From the NCBI GenBank assembly GCA_023974075.1, contig CM043787.1, forward strand, positions 34,986,718 through 35,050,717: a stretch of DNA of 64,000 nucleotides. The letters are read 5' to 3'. The translations under genes and the position numbers were made by a program. This document shows, piece by piece, positions 1 to 57,315 of this stretch. Positions within the stretch are counted from its first letter, which is position 1; the number at the start of each line of letters is the position of its first letter. The notes beneath the pieces are model-generated. The model saw nothing but the letters and a program-made list of their open reading frames with translations. It searched no databases and was not told where the DNA came from. This stretch comes from Chaenocephalus aceratus (lineage: Eukaryota; Chordata; Actinopteri; Perciformes; Channichthyidae).

Positions 1-1023
1 AAGCCTGCATTGCTGCTGGTTACCACAACAGCTCCACTCACAAAACAAACTGACTGATGAAACTAAGGAAATGCATGTTTCTTGGCCTTTAAGGCACTTT
101 CACCAATTTCTGTGATGGTACATTATTATAGCTGGATTAAAAAATGTAAAGCCTCGACATGGTTGGTCTCGGTATCTAGCATTACAATGACTTCCTTTCA
201 TTTCTATTGGGTGCAACTATCTAACTACCGCACTATCCATCCCCTAAACAGCCAAACATATCAATATATCCTGGCATTTATATAAAACGGATCTCTAAAC
301 TGGTGTGAAGAATTGAATCATCTGTCCCATCTACTCTCTGTGCAGGAGATGAGTCAGAGTCACGCTGCCAGTCGTTCCAACACATCAGGATCATTCTCAG
401 TTTCCTTGCCATAAGCATTGTTCTCAATGTCTCTTACTCATTGCTGGGCTAATGGCCACACTGAAATGCATTTAGAGGAGTGAATTGTTTCTATATAGAT
501 GGAGGGAGTGAGAGAGTGGCCACGTCAACGTTTTAAAGTTATAAATATTATTGTCGCTGAGGAAGTGGTCGTGAGTGTGTGTTTGTATTGAGCTCAGAGT
601 CAGGAAAGGAAAAGTTTGGTCAGCAACAGTGCATGGATAAGGGACACCGAGGAGAAAAGGAGAACGGATGATTAATACTGAGCAATTATCACTTGGAGGT
701 ATTGGCATTAGGATGTTAAAGACCACTATGTGTAATCTGAATGCATTCTTTCAATTGTGGCACGTATTTCTTTAACCATGCGCCAGCTGTGGTGAAAACG
801 ATGCCATCCGCGTTGAGCTCAGTCTATTCATCTCAGTGTCCCTGGGTCGATACATGGGGAAGTGGGATGGCAAAATGCATTTGATGCTACCAATGAGGAC
901 ACATTGGATATTACATAGCCTGGCAGGCAAACATCAAGCTGATCTTTTTAAAGCCTCTCTCAAAAGAACACCTTTAAATGAGTGGATGTGATGTAAACTA
1001 AATCCAGTGGGCCCATGACTCAC
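1..1023 (-). other. mtmr10: mtmr10 intron 5 (partial), no feature recognised
   Basis: This stretch continues from the GTGAGT donor at 1023-1018 to the left edge. I see no exon, RNA gene or clear repeat. The next mtmr10 exon must lie outside the window. Confidence 0.6.
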
Positions 1024-1165
1024 CTTTTGGCCCCCTCAGGCCCAGCCTCGCCAAGCAGAACCTTATGATGCGCAGGTCTTTGCAGTAGAGGATGAGCTCC
1101 GTCGGGTTAAACTTCAGCTTTCTGGTTTGACCCCAACACTTTCTTCTTCCCTTTTGTATCATTAA
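1024..1165 (-). CDS. mtmr10: mtmr10 coding exon 5 (GRAM, two compensating indels)
   Basis: Begins VNDTKGKKKVLGSNQK, shifts frame by an extra base near 1113, continues KFNPTELILYCKDLRIIRF, then shifts back through a missing base near 1062 and ends in the AGPEGAK frame. Total length 142 nt equals the expected length, because the two indels cancel. Confidence 0.75.
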
Positions 1166-4100
1166 CTGACAGGAACAAACAAAACACAACAGATGAATGC
1201 AACTTCCTCTGATGCAGGGCCCAATGATTAGAGATGCAAAAATAAGAACTTGGCAACAAATTATAGAAAAAAACATTAGAAGCTTGGATGAGCTTGGCCA
1301 AGTAGGTAATGTTCATCCTATATCATCAATACATCAAATTACAGGAAAGGTGATGCACTATTGCAGAACAGTTAGCAATGAACTAAAGATATGCCTCATT
1401 CATTTCAATATGAAGCTACATAACATTTGGGATTTTGGCAGGGATACCATACCACCTGACCCTGGTGTAATAAGATATTGTGTGAAAGCATCAGCAAAAC
1501 ATATTCATGTTTGATTATATTTGTATTGCCCAGCATTAGGGCCTTATCTTATTCTTTATGCTCCCATACTTGTGCAAATTCCACAATGATAATAGTGTCT
1601 TCAGTAGCAGTATAAAACCAGCTCAAAAACAAGCCTCGTGCCTCACCACTGTAACACAACAAAGCGCGCTCTGGGCAGTTGCCCTTGCAGTGTCAGCAAT
1701 CGATGCAATGTGATACATAAACACGGCTAATCCCCACCCTGCTGCGCTGCCACTAAACACTGCCTGAGCTGTGACATCACTTTTATCAGATCACTGAGCA
1801 GGAAAGAGCAACAAACGATATCAGTCCACCAAGCTGTCAAAGATTGATAAGGGAGCAATCTGACTTATTTAGGATTGTAGATCACTCTTGTAAAATGACT
1901 TGTTTAAGATGCTAAGTGTTCCTTTGAAAGCATTCGGCTGAGTACAAGTTTTAATCTGCTTATACAGTTTCAAAGGCTAAGACTAGCTTTCTTTATGTCG
2001 TGTTTATCATTTGGAAACCAATAGTTTGGGGGATATTGTCAAGTGCTTAAACAAAATTATAATAGACAATTATACCAATAACAAACCTGCAAAAAAAGAT
2101 AATGTTGGCCAGAAATGTGATGTGACACCAGACGTACCTGTTACTACTATGCTCCAGACAGGTGAGGGGTATGTCGTGATCTCCGAGCAGGAGGTGGGAC
2201 AGCTGGGACTTCTGTGGCAAACAACGAAAAAAGTGACAGAAGTTATATTAATGACCCCCATAACACCCATAACACGCTGAAACATTATCTGAAATACTGA
2301 TGGGTAGATTGACTAGATCCCCTTAAGACTGAGACATGTTTTCATGTAAACAATCTTCCGCATAGCTGGGTATGAAGTCTGTCTCACTTCTCGTGCGATA
2401 TCACTGACAATGCAGTGCAGGAAAGTACACAAGTCTTCCTTCCTCTTTGCCAGCTGCACAAGCAAGCAAACATGGCTGTAGAAATACACATGTTAAAGCT
2501 ATTCTGCAGTAGGCTGGGGCAGTAATACATTCAACAAATGTAAAGCTAAAACTGTAGCCAATGGAAGCCAAGTCTTTGTTTAAAGCATAAGGCAATTTTG
2601 ACAATTTTAAGCAATGTAAGAGGAAACTACAAAAGGTGTTTTTGACACATAATGACAACACATTAAACCTTATAAGTGTACTAAGAAAGAGAAAATATTC
2701 AAAAAAGCACACAAATACCTGTTTGGAAGAGGCATCTTGAGGGATGAAGGAGACCTTGAAGTTGGTGCAGATCAACTTCCCCCAAAGGTCGTCCTGGCTG
2801 CTCTCAGCGCTGATGCATTTCCTCACAAAGTTCACCTCATTAACTACAATCTCCCCTGGTGACAAGCACATGAGATAAAAAGTCAGTGTAAAATCTGAAG
2901 TGTTCAACTACAGAGTTCAAGGGAGAGTAGAGTACATTAAGTGAGTTAACCCCATAAATTCAACCTGTTACCAGGCTAAAATGTTTTGTGTGCGATCATT
3001 TATTAAAATTGCTCAGACTCATTTATTACCGTTTTAGTTATTTATTATCCTGCTTGTAATTAGTAAAATATAACCCAACCCCACTGGTATCGTCTATCTT
3101 CATCTTTCTACCCTCATCTTTTCTGTTGCTCATTTGTACAAGTAGTAGAGCACCAATACAACAATTATATTACATATTTATTCTATTTAAAAACAAGTTA
3201 ATTCTTGTTATCCATCCGTTTGAGACGGTGAAATTAACAATAAACGCACTTGTAAACTAGTCATGTAAGGATATGTTGCAAACAACGTTGATGTGATGAT
3301 AAGTTGGACAGCAACATGCAAGTCATATCATAGAATTGACTTACGCTTTAGGCATATCTTTTCAAATACTCTTATATCTTCTTAACATGACCACAAAACA
3401 GTTAATGCTGCTGTAAAAAGTTGCCCCAGGGATGTTCAAAGCATGAGAGCAGAGGCAGCAGGGTGGAGTCCTGCAGTCACATCAAAGGACTGTCTCAAAG
3501 TAGCATGTAGCACAGTAAGTTCAAAACATATCAGCTGATCATGAAAACTGTTCCTGTGTCTGGCTCCAAAATCAAGATGCAAAAGGAGAGACACCCCTTC
3601 AATGGTAAAAGCTACATAGAAATGAATGGAAATGCTTTTTTTAACAACCATTTAGCAGGTGCTTTATAATGTTATTCATGTCGACCGCAACGGAAACAAA
3701 ATACAAGTACGGCAGGTTTGCAAATGAGGATTTTTTCTAAGGAGTGGCCATGAGGAAACCTCTATAATATGTAAAACTGACATACAGTTGTCTTACTTTT
3801 ATAGATGACATCACTGTATATTCACTCCAGACAACACACAAAGTAACACTATGCTAAGGGTGTGTTGAGCCTCTCCCAAATCAACAGCTGGGACCAGAAT
3901 AAAACACTGAAATGACGATTTTCCTGCTGCTCCTGTTAATTCACTAGGCTCACTTAGGACCTTGATGTCATAGGGGGAAAATGTGCATTGCTTAACTCCT
4001 TTTTCTAAATCCACTTTTATGATAAGAGTTTTAAAGTGTTCTGTAAAATGGGAACCTCTTACAACAGAGAGGTGGGAAACGCCACACATAAACGGTGCTG

Positions 4101-6283
4101 CAAAGGGCACTAAACTGTGCAAATATAACTGGCAGGATGTTTCTAAATCCTCATGGGAGGGTGTATCGTGAGAATTCATAACCCTTTGGTAAAGCCGACT
4201 CCACTCAGGATAATGACAAAATAAACTTACCTTGAAGTAACTTTGGCTCCAGCTTTTTAATAGGTGGTTCAAAGGTTTTCTTCACATCAGTCTGGGTCAA
4301 AAAGTAAAAATGACATGCAAGTTAGATACAAAATATTCTCTAGCAACATGCCTAGGATTTAAGTTGACAATGAATACACATTGAACAACCTAACAGCTGT
4401 TATGGTTTTGTTGAATTAACGTTGCATAAACAGTTACACCATGCTGTTGCAATCTGTTAACTAAACTAGAAGGAACCAAAGATACACAGCAGTCAACTCA
4501 TGCTATTAATACTGTATCCCCAAATACTGCAGATACACACACTCATGTGTTTTTCATTGGTGGCTCGACTCAAGCACACTGATTAACAGTGAATGATGAC
4601 TTTGAGTTTAAAGTGCTGACTTTCAGCTTTGAAAGTGTTAAGGGTGGAAGAATATAGGACGATAGTAGTTTTTACATTTTTAGGGTTATGTATAGAAAAG
4701 GTTACAGTTTATACACAGTACATTAGTTGTGTTTGATCACACACAAAATGATTGTTTTATTTACAATGTAATGGGCTGTACACACTACACAGCCAAAACA
4801 AAGTCAGAAACTAGGCCTACGCAGCAAGCAAATGAAATGGTCAAAGCAAAGCATATTTTGTTTAATAGGAAAGTGTTGGAATTTAACATCCGGTAAGATA
4901 GTGTGGAAGGCCACTAATTTAAACTGAATCTTGATTTAGTGAATAAGTATTATTTCTCATAAACGTACAATCACTATAATGTATTCTTCTTGTGCAGTAA
5001 ATCCTAGATTAACTGGACACAAATAAAACATATCTGTATATATTTTATTTTACAGTTTGACATGTGTAATTGATTAACAACACAAGAGCATAACAGAAGG
5101 ATTATTTGATACTAGAATACATATATTGACACATTTCTTCTTTAAAAATGGTTTATGTTTTTCAAAACCTTAATACAAAGCAATTCCCAGCTGTTGACCA
5201 TGCCAGCCAAACACTGGTTATGCTTGGGAGTTTGACCAGTATCTGTGAGCAAAGCTTTGACTTTCTGTGTGGAGAGGCGCATACACATGTAGGCAATACA
5301 AGGCCAGTGACAGCCCATTTCTCACACACTGGTGCCACATTCTGTGTGGAACCTATTCTCCATACCGGTATCAGATTCCCCAATACATTTTCAATTCTCC
5401 AAATTTAAAAAGTAGTAGGTGCAAACTTTGGCTTGTTTTGCAATGTCTCAAACTACAATTAAAACTTGTTTTAGTGTTTGTTGATTCTAAACAACCAGTG
5501 TGTAAACTAACTAAGTACATTTACTCAAGTACTGTAATTTTTTAGATACTTGTACTTTACATTGAGTATTTACATGTGTTGCTACTTAGTGCGTCTACCC
5601 CACTACAATTCAGAGTTTAATTCTCCACTTTTACTCCACTACATTTAATAAATACCTTTAGTTACTTTTCACATTATATTCAACACTTAAAAATAGGACT
5701 TTAGTTACACCTGGAGTAACATTCATAAGCTACCCTTCAGCATACAGAGTAATTGAAACTATCTGCACTTTATTCAGCTTTGTTAAAACACATTACTGCA
5801 TCAATACTTATATAATCAAAACATATCATTTATTTATTCTGAAATAGCCCAATTTGCATAATGAGTATTTATTTTGAGGCTGATATTTTGTACTTTTACT
5901 TAAGTAACATTTACAATGCAGGAACTATACTTGTAACAAAGTATTCCTACATCTCTTTTTGCAGTTCTACTTTTACTTTGGTACCATTTCTGAGTACTTC
6001 TCCTTCCCATTGTTAACAACACAGCAGCAAGTGGAGGCTGCATACAAGATTGCTATCTCTTCTTCTAATCACACCACACGTTACATATAAACTTTCATTC
6101 CGCCAAGCCACACGCAGTCACGAAAACCTAAGCCTAATTAATTCAAACTTTCATTTGACACTGTCTCGGTACGATGCACAAAAGTTACTTTGCTGTTAAT
6201 CACTCTGAAGCAAAAAAGACATACCTGAACAGGAGGAAGATAACTCTTTGAAGGTTGGTTGTCATGGGTTTGACAGAAAACAT
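1024..6283 (-). CDS. mtmr10: mtmr10 (myotubularin-related protein 10), first five coding exons, partial, frame-disrupted
   Basis: Five minus-strand exons in order 6225-6283, 4231-4291, 2719-2855, 2138-2211 and 1024-1165 encode the N-terminus and PH-GRAM region of a myotubularin-family protein. Diagnostic stretches include EIVVNEVNFVRKC, DLWGKLICTNFKVSF, LLLGDHDIPLTC and KFNPTELILYCKD, which match MTMR10 better than other family members I know. MTMR10 is a pseudophosphatase without the catalytic cysteine (family knowledge; that domain lies beyond the left edge); it is expected to bind phosphoinositides and act as an adaptor. All introns have GT-AG ends and intron phases agree. Relative to the expected lengths, exon 1 is one base short, exon 4 one base long, and exon 5 carries one insertion and one deletion, so the literal reading frame is broken. 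Exons 2 and 3 are clean. The cause may be assembly error or decay; identity is secure. Confidence 0.85.
2138..2211 (-). CDS. mtmr10: mtmr10 coding exon 4 (GRAM, one-base insertion)
   Basis: Reads LLLGDHDIPLTCLE and then loses frame. The exon is 74 nt where 73 nt would keep phase with its neighbours. Removing the T near 2154 would give a C-terminus EQVVT, matching the family EQIVT. Confidence 0.75.
2719..2855 (-). CDS. mtmr10: mtmr10 coding exon 3 (PH-GRAM start)
   Basis: 137 nt, GT-AG bounded, encoding EIVVNEVNFVRKC through SSKQ. This is the first beta strands of the PH-GRAM fold and the most conserved mtmr10 segment in the window. Frame intact. Confidence 0.9.
4231..4291 (-). CDS. mtmr10: mtmr10 coding exon 2
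   Basis: 61 nt between CAG acceptor and GTAAGT donor. It reads TDVKKTFEPPIKKLEPKLLQ plus one base, matching the linker before the GRAM domain. Frame intact. Confidence 0.85.
5503..6008 (+). repeat. Dispersed fish repeat ('tactcaagtact' family), copy A
   Basis: Within mtmr10 intron 1. It contains TTTACTCAAGTACTGTA, TACCCCACTACAATTCAGAG and ACTTTTACTCCACTACATTT, the hallmark phrases of a very common teleost interspersed repeat. An inverted second copy lies at about 8670-8905. The ends are estimated by eye. Confidence 0.65.
6225..6283 (-). CDS. mtmr10: mtmr10 coding exon 1 (start codon exon, one base short)
   Basis: The ATG at 6283-6281 opens MFSVKP, matching the family start MFSLKP. The 3' part reads PSKSYLPPVQ before a GT donor, but in another frame. 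The exon is 59 nt where 60 nt (20 codons) are expected, so one base is missing, probably near 6260-6268. An in-frame ATG further upstream (6341) is possible but does not resemble the family. Confidence 0.7.
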
Positions 6284-6699
6284 TGTTTATGTCCGCCCTC
6301 AAGCAGTTGGCTGTTGCCAGTGGAAAAAAACAACAACCCAAAAGGAGCCTTCATAAGTTTAGTAAACTGAGTAAATCCGACACCTCCGTGTGTAAAATAT
6401 TCATCGAGGCGAGCCAGGGCGCACGACGGCACTCCTCCATGTCGATAAACGTCAGGGAGCAGATTATGTAAAGTTGACAGGAGTTAACGTTGAGACGTCG
6501 GTGTTAGCTATTCGCTAGCTAGCTAGCAATAAAGTACTTTATGAAGTTTATAAATGTTGTTCCCACGCAGATATAAAACAACAGCAAAATAATGCATATG
6601 CGTCGGTCGAGTTGTCCTACATTTTCTTTCCACCTGTTTACTGAACTAGCTACCCTCAGGGACTTCCTGAATGTCTAACTGATACAGCCAAACGCAGAA

Positions 6700-6960
6700 C
6701 CTGATGCTGTAAGGACTTAACGGCCATGTTTATAAAGAGGACCTGCCCTACTTCCGGGCTCGGCTGCTCAGCTCTACTTTTCGTAACGATACTGTCAAAC
6801 TTGAGGTACTCTGCACACATTCTTAGCTACATTAATATACACTACTGTACATTATATACAATATTGATAAATTCCTTCATATGAGATATAAAAAAGGATT
6901 AATTTGTGTTAGTTTACCTTGATCAAGTACACCACATATGGACTACAACTCCCATGAGAC
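6700..6960 (-). promoter_or_regulatory. Putative mtmr10 promoter region
   Basis: Lies 0.4-0.7 kb upstream of the mtmr10 start. An ETS-type motif ACTTCCGG sits at 6750-6757 and an ACTACAACTCCCA motif (ZNF143/SBS-like) at 6942-6954. Both are typical of TATA-less vertebrate promoters, often bidirectional ones. The transcription start is not determined from sequence. Confidence 0.45.
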
Positions 6961-8091
6961 ATTGTCAGAGTTAGCGGCTTAAGTGCGTAATTCGGTCATT
7001 TTTTTCTTTACAGTTATTTTTATGTACAAAAATATGTAAACTTTTAATAACAGGATCATTAAAGTTATAATTTGTATAGTCAGACACAAACCACTGGAAA
7101 TAATATACATATTGAAACCCAACCCAACCCATATTTTAGAACAGAGTGATATACAAAAATAACCAAGATTTAAAAAAGTTTTTATATTATGTTTATATTC
7201 AAGACAAGAAAAACAAAATATCAGCCCATCATTGAAAACAGGATGTTTTAGGTTCTTCTTTGAAGAGAAATACATTGGTAGATGATATGCACTGGGTGGC
7301 TTATTGTTTCATTAAGGACAGCCAATTGCTAATAAACAGACTAAAATGAACTATTCATTGTTGCCTCACACACTGCAGTGTCCTTAACCTAATCTCAATT
7401 GTTCTATTTCAAATCTATCGCGAGTGCATTTAAACTCAACCTGAAATGCATTTATAACTACTCAAAAGCAATGCAACATATTTTAAGAGTTTACATTTTT
7501 CATGAATTAATTCTGAAAAATTATGGTAGGCTATAGAAAGAAAAGAGTACAGTTAATATTTTCCCTTATTCTCTAAAAATAGAGAGGCCAAGCTGTTATC
7601 ACAGATCTATATCATCAATCTTCTGAGATAATTGTGAAAATTAATAAACGTGACAGGATGAATGAATACAATTAACGATACTGATAATGTCCAATATTGA
7701 ATACCTTCAAGACAGTATTAAAACGTAAAAAAATTAAAACTGGTCAAGATTTTCAAATAATTTTATATTTTCTGTCAGGCCGAAAACTTCCACTTGGTGG
7801 TGACAAACCACTGCACATTTGGCATCACCAACGCTCTATGAAGCATTCCTTGTTTATCTATTAATCATAATACATTATAACAGCTCTGTTTGTTTCCTCG
7901 TCTAACTACACATGTCTTACCGTCTGTCAATACAAGTTCAGGAGACAACCTGCTGGGCAGTCATATTTAATACAAGTGAGCCTTCATGTTGTAGTGAGTA
8001 TTCACATTGGTTCCCACCTGGCTATATATATTGTCTTAATATTTATCTTAGATGTAAAAGTAAAGGTATTTTAGAATAAGACTTAGATATG

Positions 8092-8216
<125 letters not shown>

Positions 8217-8669
8217 GCCTACTGCACAGAGGTAGCCTGTTAGACAGGTTACACCCAGAGAGTCGCCCCACCGCCCAACATCATTGCAAGGCGAGCCTCA
8301 GTCTGGAGACTGGCTGTGAGAAGTGGACATTAATGCCACCCAAGCACTTCAAAAGAGAAAGGCCTGTGAGTTGCATTGGCCTGAGGGGGAAGTTGAACTC
8401 AATTATTCTATTGTACACATCTTTTTCAATAAATAGTAGATCTTCATTTAAAGTCATAAAGCACTGTAAAGGACTTCCACAAGGTATACCAGTGATGTCC
8501 CTGGGATCCCGAGTGAGGATATATACGAAGATTATTCCACATGCTGCATGTAAAAATGAAAATGTACTCGTATATTGTTCTTTCAGACCTTGTATTAATA
8601 ATGTATATTGCATGGAATTTGAGACATAGCTTTGAGACATAATTGGCAACATTTAAGTTTCATTTTGAA

Positions 8670-8905
8670 GTTATATCTTGTGAATTTTACTCCAGATGTA
8701 ACTAAAGTCTTAATTAAGTTGTATTAATCCAAATGTGCAAAGTAACTAAAGATATTAAATAGCCTACATGTAGTGGAGTAAAAGTAGGCCTACACTACCT
8801 CTGAATTGTAGTGGGGTAGAAGTAGCAACAAATGAAAATACTCTAGTCCCTCAAAATTGTACTTAAGTACAGTACTTGAGTACATATACAAAGTTACACC
8901 ACTAT
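8670..8905 (-). repeat. Dispersed fish repeat ('tactcaagtact' family), copy B, inverted
   Basis: The reverse complement shares TACTCAAGTACTGTA, TACCCCACTACAATTCAGAG and TTTTACTCCACTACAT with the copy at 5503-6008. It lies about 0.5 kb upstream of the myo1e ATG. Confidence 0.65.
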
Positions 8906-9009
8906 CAATTTTACAGTGTTTCCTACATTAATGTATTGAAGCTGACAGTAGACGGTAAGTCAAAAGAGTGTCTAGGTTTATTGTGTTTCAGTCTGTTGTT
9001 TGGAAGTCC

Positions 9010-9130
9010 CAAAGCTGCGCATGCCCAGTCGTTCCTCTCCCAGCGCCTAATGAATATTTAAGCGTATTCCGCGTGCAGCGCCCATTGATTGGAGCTCCTG
9101 GCTGCGTTTCCTGTGTTATGTTTTAGAGCC
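9010..9130 (+). promoter_or_regulatory. Putative myo1e core promoter
   Basis: Immediately upstream of the myo1e leader. It contains an NRF1-like TGCGCATGC at 9016-9024, an A/T-rich AATATTTAAG at 9053-9062 and an inverted CCAAT box (ATTGG) at 9088-9092. The region is richer in CG dinucleotides than its surroundings. The actual start site is unknown. Confidence 0.45.
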
Positions 9131-9251
9131 GAGTTTTGAGGGCACTGCTCTCCGTAAATTACCATCCAGCTCTGAGTGTGATACTGCTGCTGCTGTCAGT
9201 GTAGGTCTCAGGTCTGTTCGTACAATGGACTGAGGACACCGCTGAAGGTCC

Positions 9252-9353
9252 ATGCATCCATGCTTTCTGGACTTTATCGGGAATAATATCCTCTGTAAAA
9301 TTGGATTTCGTACACTGGCGTTAGCTTTTAACAACTACAGAGTTTTTGTTTGA
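9252..9353 (+). promoter_or_regulatory. Upstream ORF in the presumed myo1e 5' leader
   Basis: A 33-codon ORF begins at the ATG at 9252 and stops at 9351-9353, 83 nt before the myo1e ATG. Two minimal uORFs precede it at 9118-9126 and 9225-9233. If transcription starts upstream of them they could reduce initiation at the main ATG. This depends on the unmapped start site. Confidence 0.35.
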
Positions 9354-9436
9354 ACAGTGTGGACTTGACTGAGGTTCGCACACACACTGGATCGTAGGGG
9401 ATACGACGGAGAAGACTGTTGGGTTAAAGCCAAAGG

Positions 9437-53954
<44,518 letters not shown>

Positions 53955-55331
53955 GAGCTGCAGGTTTACAGCTCGAGGAGGAGAGTTTGTTCCCCGCTGA
54001 CCCTCTCAGAGGACGGGGCGGAGCTCACGGTCAGAGAGAGAAGCACTGCGAGACTCACTGAGGAGAAAAACTTCTTCCTCTGCTGCCTTCTCACAAATGA
54101 ATGTAACTCCCGGTTAAACCACCAGACCAAAGGACCAGCTTGAAATGAGGCTCTGCTTTTAAAGACAAGAAGACTGTGTGGGCTCTGTTTTCCTCCACAG
54201 TCCCTCTGAGTACTGATCAAAACTATTTATTGTATTTATAGCTTTCTGTGTTCTTCTTACTGTCATTTATATCTTGCTGAGGATTTGAGCTCCAACTATT
54301 TTTGAAGCGTTGGAATGAAGTATGCTTAATCTGTGGGACCAGGCTGTAATTTTTACTCTCAGATGAAGGTTTGATTGCGGAGAGGTGATCGTCTCGGTGG
54401 CAAAACGGAAGCTACTGCTGCTTTACTAGGAATATTTATTTTGGTGCAAACCTGTAACTACTTACAGGGAACGGCTTTTCAGAAAATCATCACACTGTGT
54501 TTTTAATGATTTTTAATTCCAAAGCAATAACACTTTTAATGTTTTTCGTTCCGCAAATTCATTTAGAAGGCCATACTCCCGGAGAACCAGCTACATCTTA
54601 CATTTTTAGTTGTTTTTTCTATTACACCAGTATATTTTAGACACAGTAGATGTATACTGACCCATGAGCATGCGGTCTGTGGTGCATTAGCACTTTATTG
54701 GTACAGGTACTACCTTGGACACAGACATCTTCACTTGTTTCTGCCACAGCTGGTAAGTCTATGAAGGACGGGTTGCAAAGCAAGCTGAGTTGCTGACAAG
54801 AATCATTTGTTTACATGAAATGATAAAAACAGGCATTTTGGATCTGATTCTGTATATGTGTTCATATTTTATTAGTACGCCTGTTGTTGGTTAGATTTTA
54901 AATTAATTGTTTTGTATTTTCTCTGAAGGATCTTAGTATTCTGAATTTCCTCTGCTTTTGATACTCACAGGGCTGCTTTATTTACAGTTCAGCTTCACAT
55001 AATGGTTATCACAAATAGGGTGAATGGATTTTTGTTTGTGCAAAAGGTTTTTTTAGGTGAAAGGAATGTGTTGACATTTTTCCGCACACTACAAAGAGTT
55101 CATTTTTGCTCTGCTTTACTGTTTCTGCACATATTTGCACTGCTGTTGCATTACTTACACATTCCTATGTATTTTTTTAATCAAATAACCACATTATGCT
55201 CGTCAGTAAAAAAAACAAAAAACAGCTGGGACTTCTGTTATAGATTTTATGCATCATGAAATATAGTTTGATCTGGGATGGTTGAAAACATCCTTGTGCA
55301 ATACAAAACAGTAGATGCATCTTTTAATAAA
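53955..55331 (+). other. myo1e: Probable myo1e 3' UTR, ending near AATAAA
   Basis: The first AATAAA I find after the stop is at 55326-55331, followed by a T/GT-rich stretch. Later candidates are at 55380-55385 and 55682-55687. Without transcript data the true end is uncertain. Confidence 0.5.
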
Positions 55332-56076
55332 GCATGTAATGTTGTATATTTAACTGCTTTGTTTTGTTTTATTATCAGAAATAAACATTGATCAACTGGA
55401 TGTTTATGCTTATTTTCATATTACTATACTCACCTGCCATCAGGACTGCAGGCCGAGGCTTTAAAATACTGAAATCTGTTGTTAAGGGTATTCACAGACC
55501 AGATCCCTCAAAACATCAGTTGTTTCGTGCCAAGCTTTTGCTAATCTGGTTTTATTTCCACATGTATTAGATTAATTTCATTGTTAAAAATATATAGTTT
55601 TGGTAAATGTCATTGTTAACGAGAAACAGTGCCAGAGTTTTCTTACATGATTGGTCAGAAACCTTTTTCAACCTTTTCAGGAATAAAGTTCTGGTGTGAA
55701 AAAAAAATCACTAAAAGTACTGAATTGTGTTTTATTTATGATTAATTTCTAATTAATTTCCTTTTTTTATATTAAATGTAAAAACCAAAACAATAATATC
55801 ATAGACATTGTAGGTCACTAAACCCCCAATGAAAAATATGACATCTTATTGACATTAAACACTTCTTAATGGAAGGCATTTTGAGATTCCCCAGTGGTAA
55901 AAACAGGTAAACAGTAATCAACTGATTTGAAGGACACTGGCCTTTCATTGCTATAATTAAAATCATTTAACACCTGTGATATTTCTGATGAGAGAAGTCT
56001 GTCTGATGTTTGCACCCGTCTGCAGGCCAGATCATTGGATTTGTATCTGTGGCAAGTACAGGTAGAGAAACCTTAA

Positions 56077-57311
56077 AGGTCACCTATTATGCAAAATCCA
56101 CGTTGTCATGTCTTTTATACATGTGTCCCCTCTGTGTAAAGAGGTTCTGAAAGTTTCAGGAAAAAAGACTCTCTTTTTGTCCTGATCCATTTATATAAAA
56201 ATCTGTCTGAAAACGAGCTGATCAGATTATGGCCACTTTGTCATAACAATTTGTTGGCTTGTGTAACTATTAGCCAATCACCAACCAAGGTAACCCCCCC
56301 ACCCACACACACACATACACACATTATCACCTGAATCTCCTCCTAGAGCACCATTGTGTTCTTTTTAACCAGATATCTCTCAGAGGGGCGTGGGGAGTGG
56401 CTCCTTATTTTCATCTAAAGTAAAAGACAGAAGCCTCATCCCAATGCCCCTCCTCGACTCCTCCTTTCCCTCACTCGCGTCCCTTCCTTGCATTTTAGCT
56501 CCGCCTCCGTAAAATGCGAGCGAGGGACACGAGGAGGTGACTCGAGGACAGAGGAGTCCTCAGGTATTAATTGGGATGTCCTCGTTCACTCAAACGTCAC
56601 TCTTAAACGACGTCTGTTAATGACATGTGCACAGCTGTATCCCCTCTCATCGGGCTTAACTGAATAACCCCCTAGAACTGGCCCATTTCTGGTTAAATAT
56701 TTATTTAAATGAATGAATCTTTCTCTGGTTAGTCAAGGAATTCAATGATGGTTGGTCCTGCTTTTGTGTTCCGTTTTGGTGTAAAATGTAGCCAACATTT
56801 AAATAACAATATAATTATAGTAATGTGAAAGCCTTTTAGAAATGAATTGCACATAATAATTCCCACGGAGCTGTGAGCACTGTGAGTCGGTTTTCCTCTG
56901 TTGAAATCGACCAGCTGTGAAGGTGGGGGCGGGGCTTTTATACGCGAGTAGTGAAAACACTTCCGCGTAGTCTGCTCGCGTATGTTCTTATTATACATCC
57001 ATGGTGTATCCTCCCTTTCGTCTCCTCCCGCACCCCTCCTCGACTCCTCCGTGTGCATTTAAGCTATTGGGACGTCCTTCAACATGGCGTGTCTTGATCG
57101 ATTTCCGGGTCAAGTCCCGGAGAAGGGGAAGAGAGGAGTCGAGGAGGGGTATTGGGATGAGGCTACAGAATCAGCACTTTTGAAACAGGGCTGAAACAGA
57201 GGGGATTATGGGATTATCTGTTTGGTATTTCGAGCCAAACACTTCAGAGACATGTTTGTATATATCTGAGACCTATAATAAAGTCATGAAAAATAGTATA
57301 ATAGGGGACCT
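56077..57311. mobile_element. TTAA-flanked (piggyBac-like) MITE interrupted by a nested MITE
   Basis: Left end AGGTCACCTATTATGCAAAA and right end the complement of AGGTCCCCTATTATAC form inverted repeats. TTAA lies directly outside both (56073-56076 and 57312-57315), the insertion signature of piggyBac transposons. Removing the nested element and one copy of its duplication leaves about 0.5 kb, a normal MITE size. No transposase is present. Confidence 0.82.
56432..57164. mobile_element. Nested MITE (733 bp) inside the TTAA element
   Basis: Inverted ends AGCCTCATCCCAAT and CCCCTCCTCGACTCCTC match over about 32 bp with one mismatch. The pentamer ACAGA flanks it at 56427-56431 and 57165-57169, a probable target duplication. 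A further CCCTCCTCGACTCCTCC copy sits internally near 57033. Superfamily not recognised. Confidence 0.8.
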
Positions 57312-57315
57312 TTAA

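Noticed and set aside
1197..1514. 105-codon open frame on the plus strand inside mtmr10 intron 4
   Set aside because: Antisense to a spliced gene, no family resemblance and no codon or splice evidence.
6900..7275. 98-codon minus-strand open frame between the promoters
   Set aside because: Phe/Ile/Leu-rich product of AT-rich DNA with no homology I recognise.
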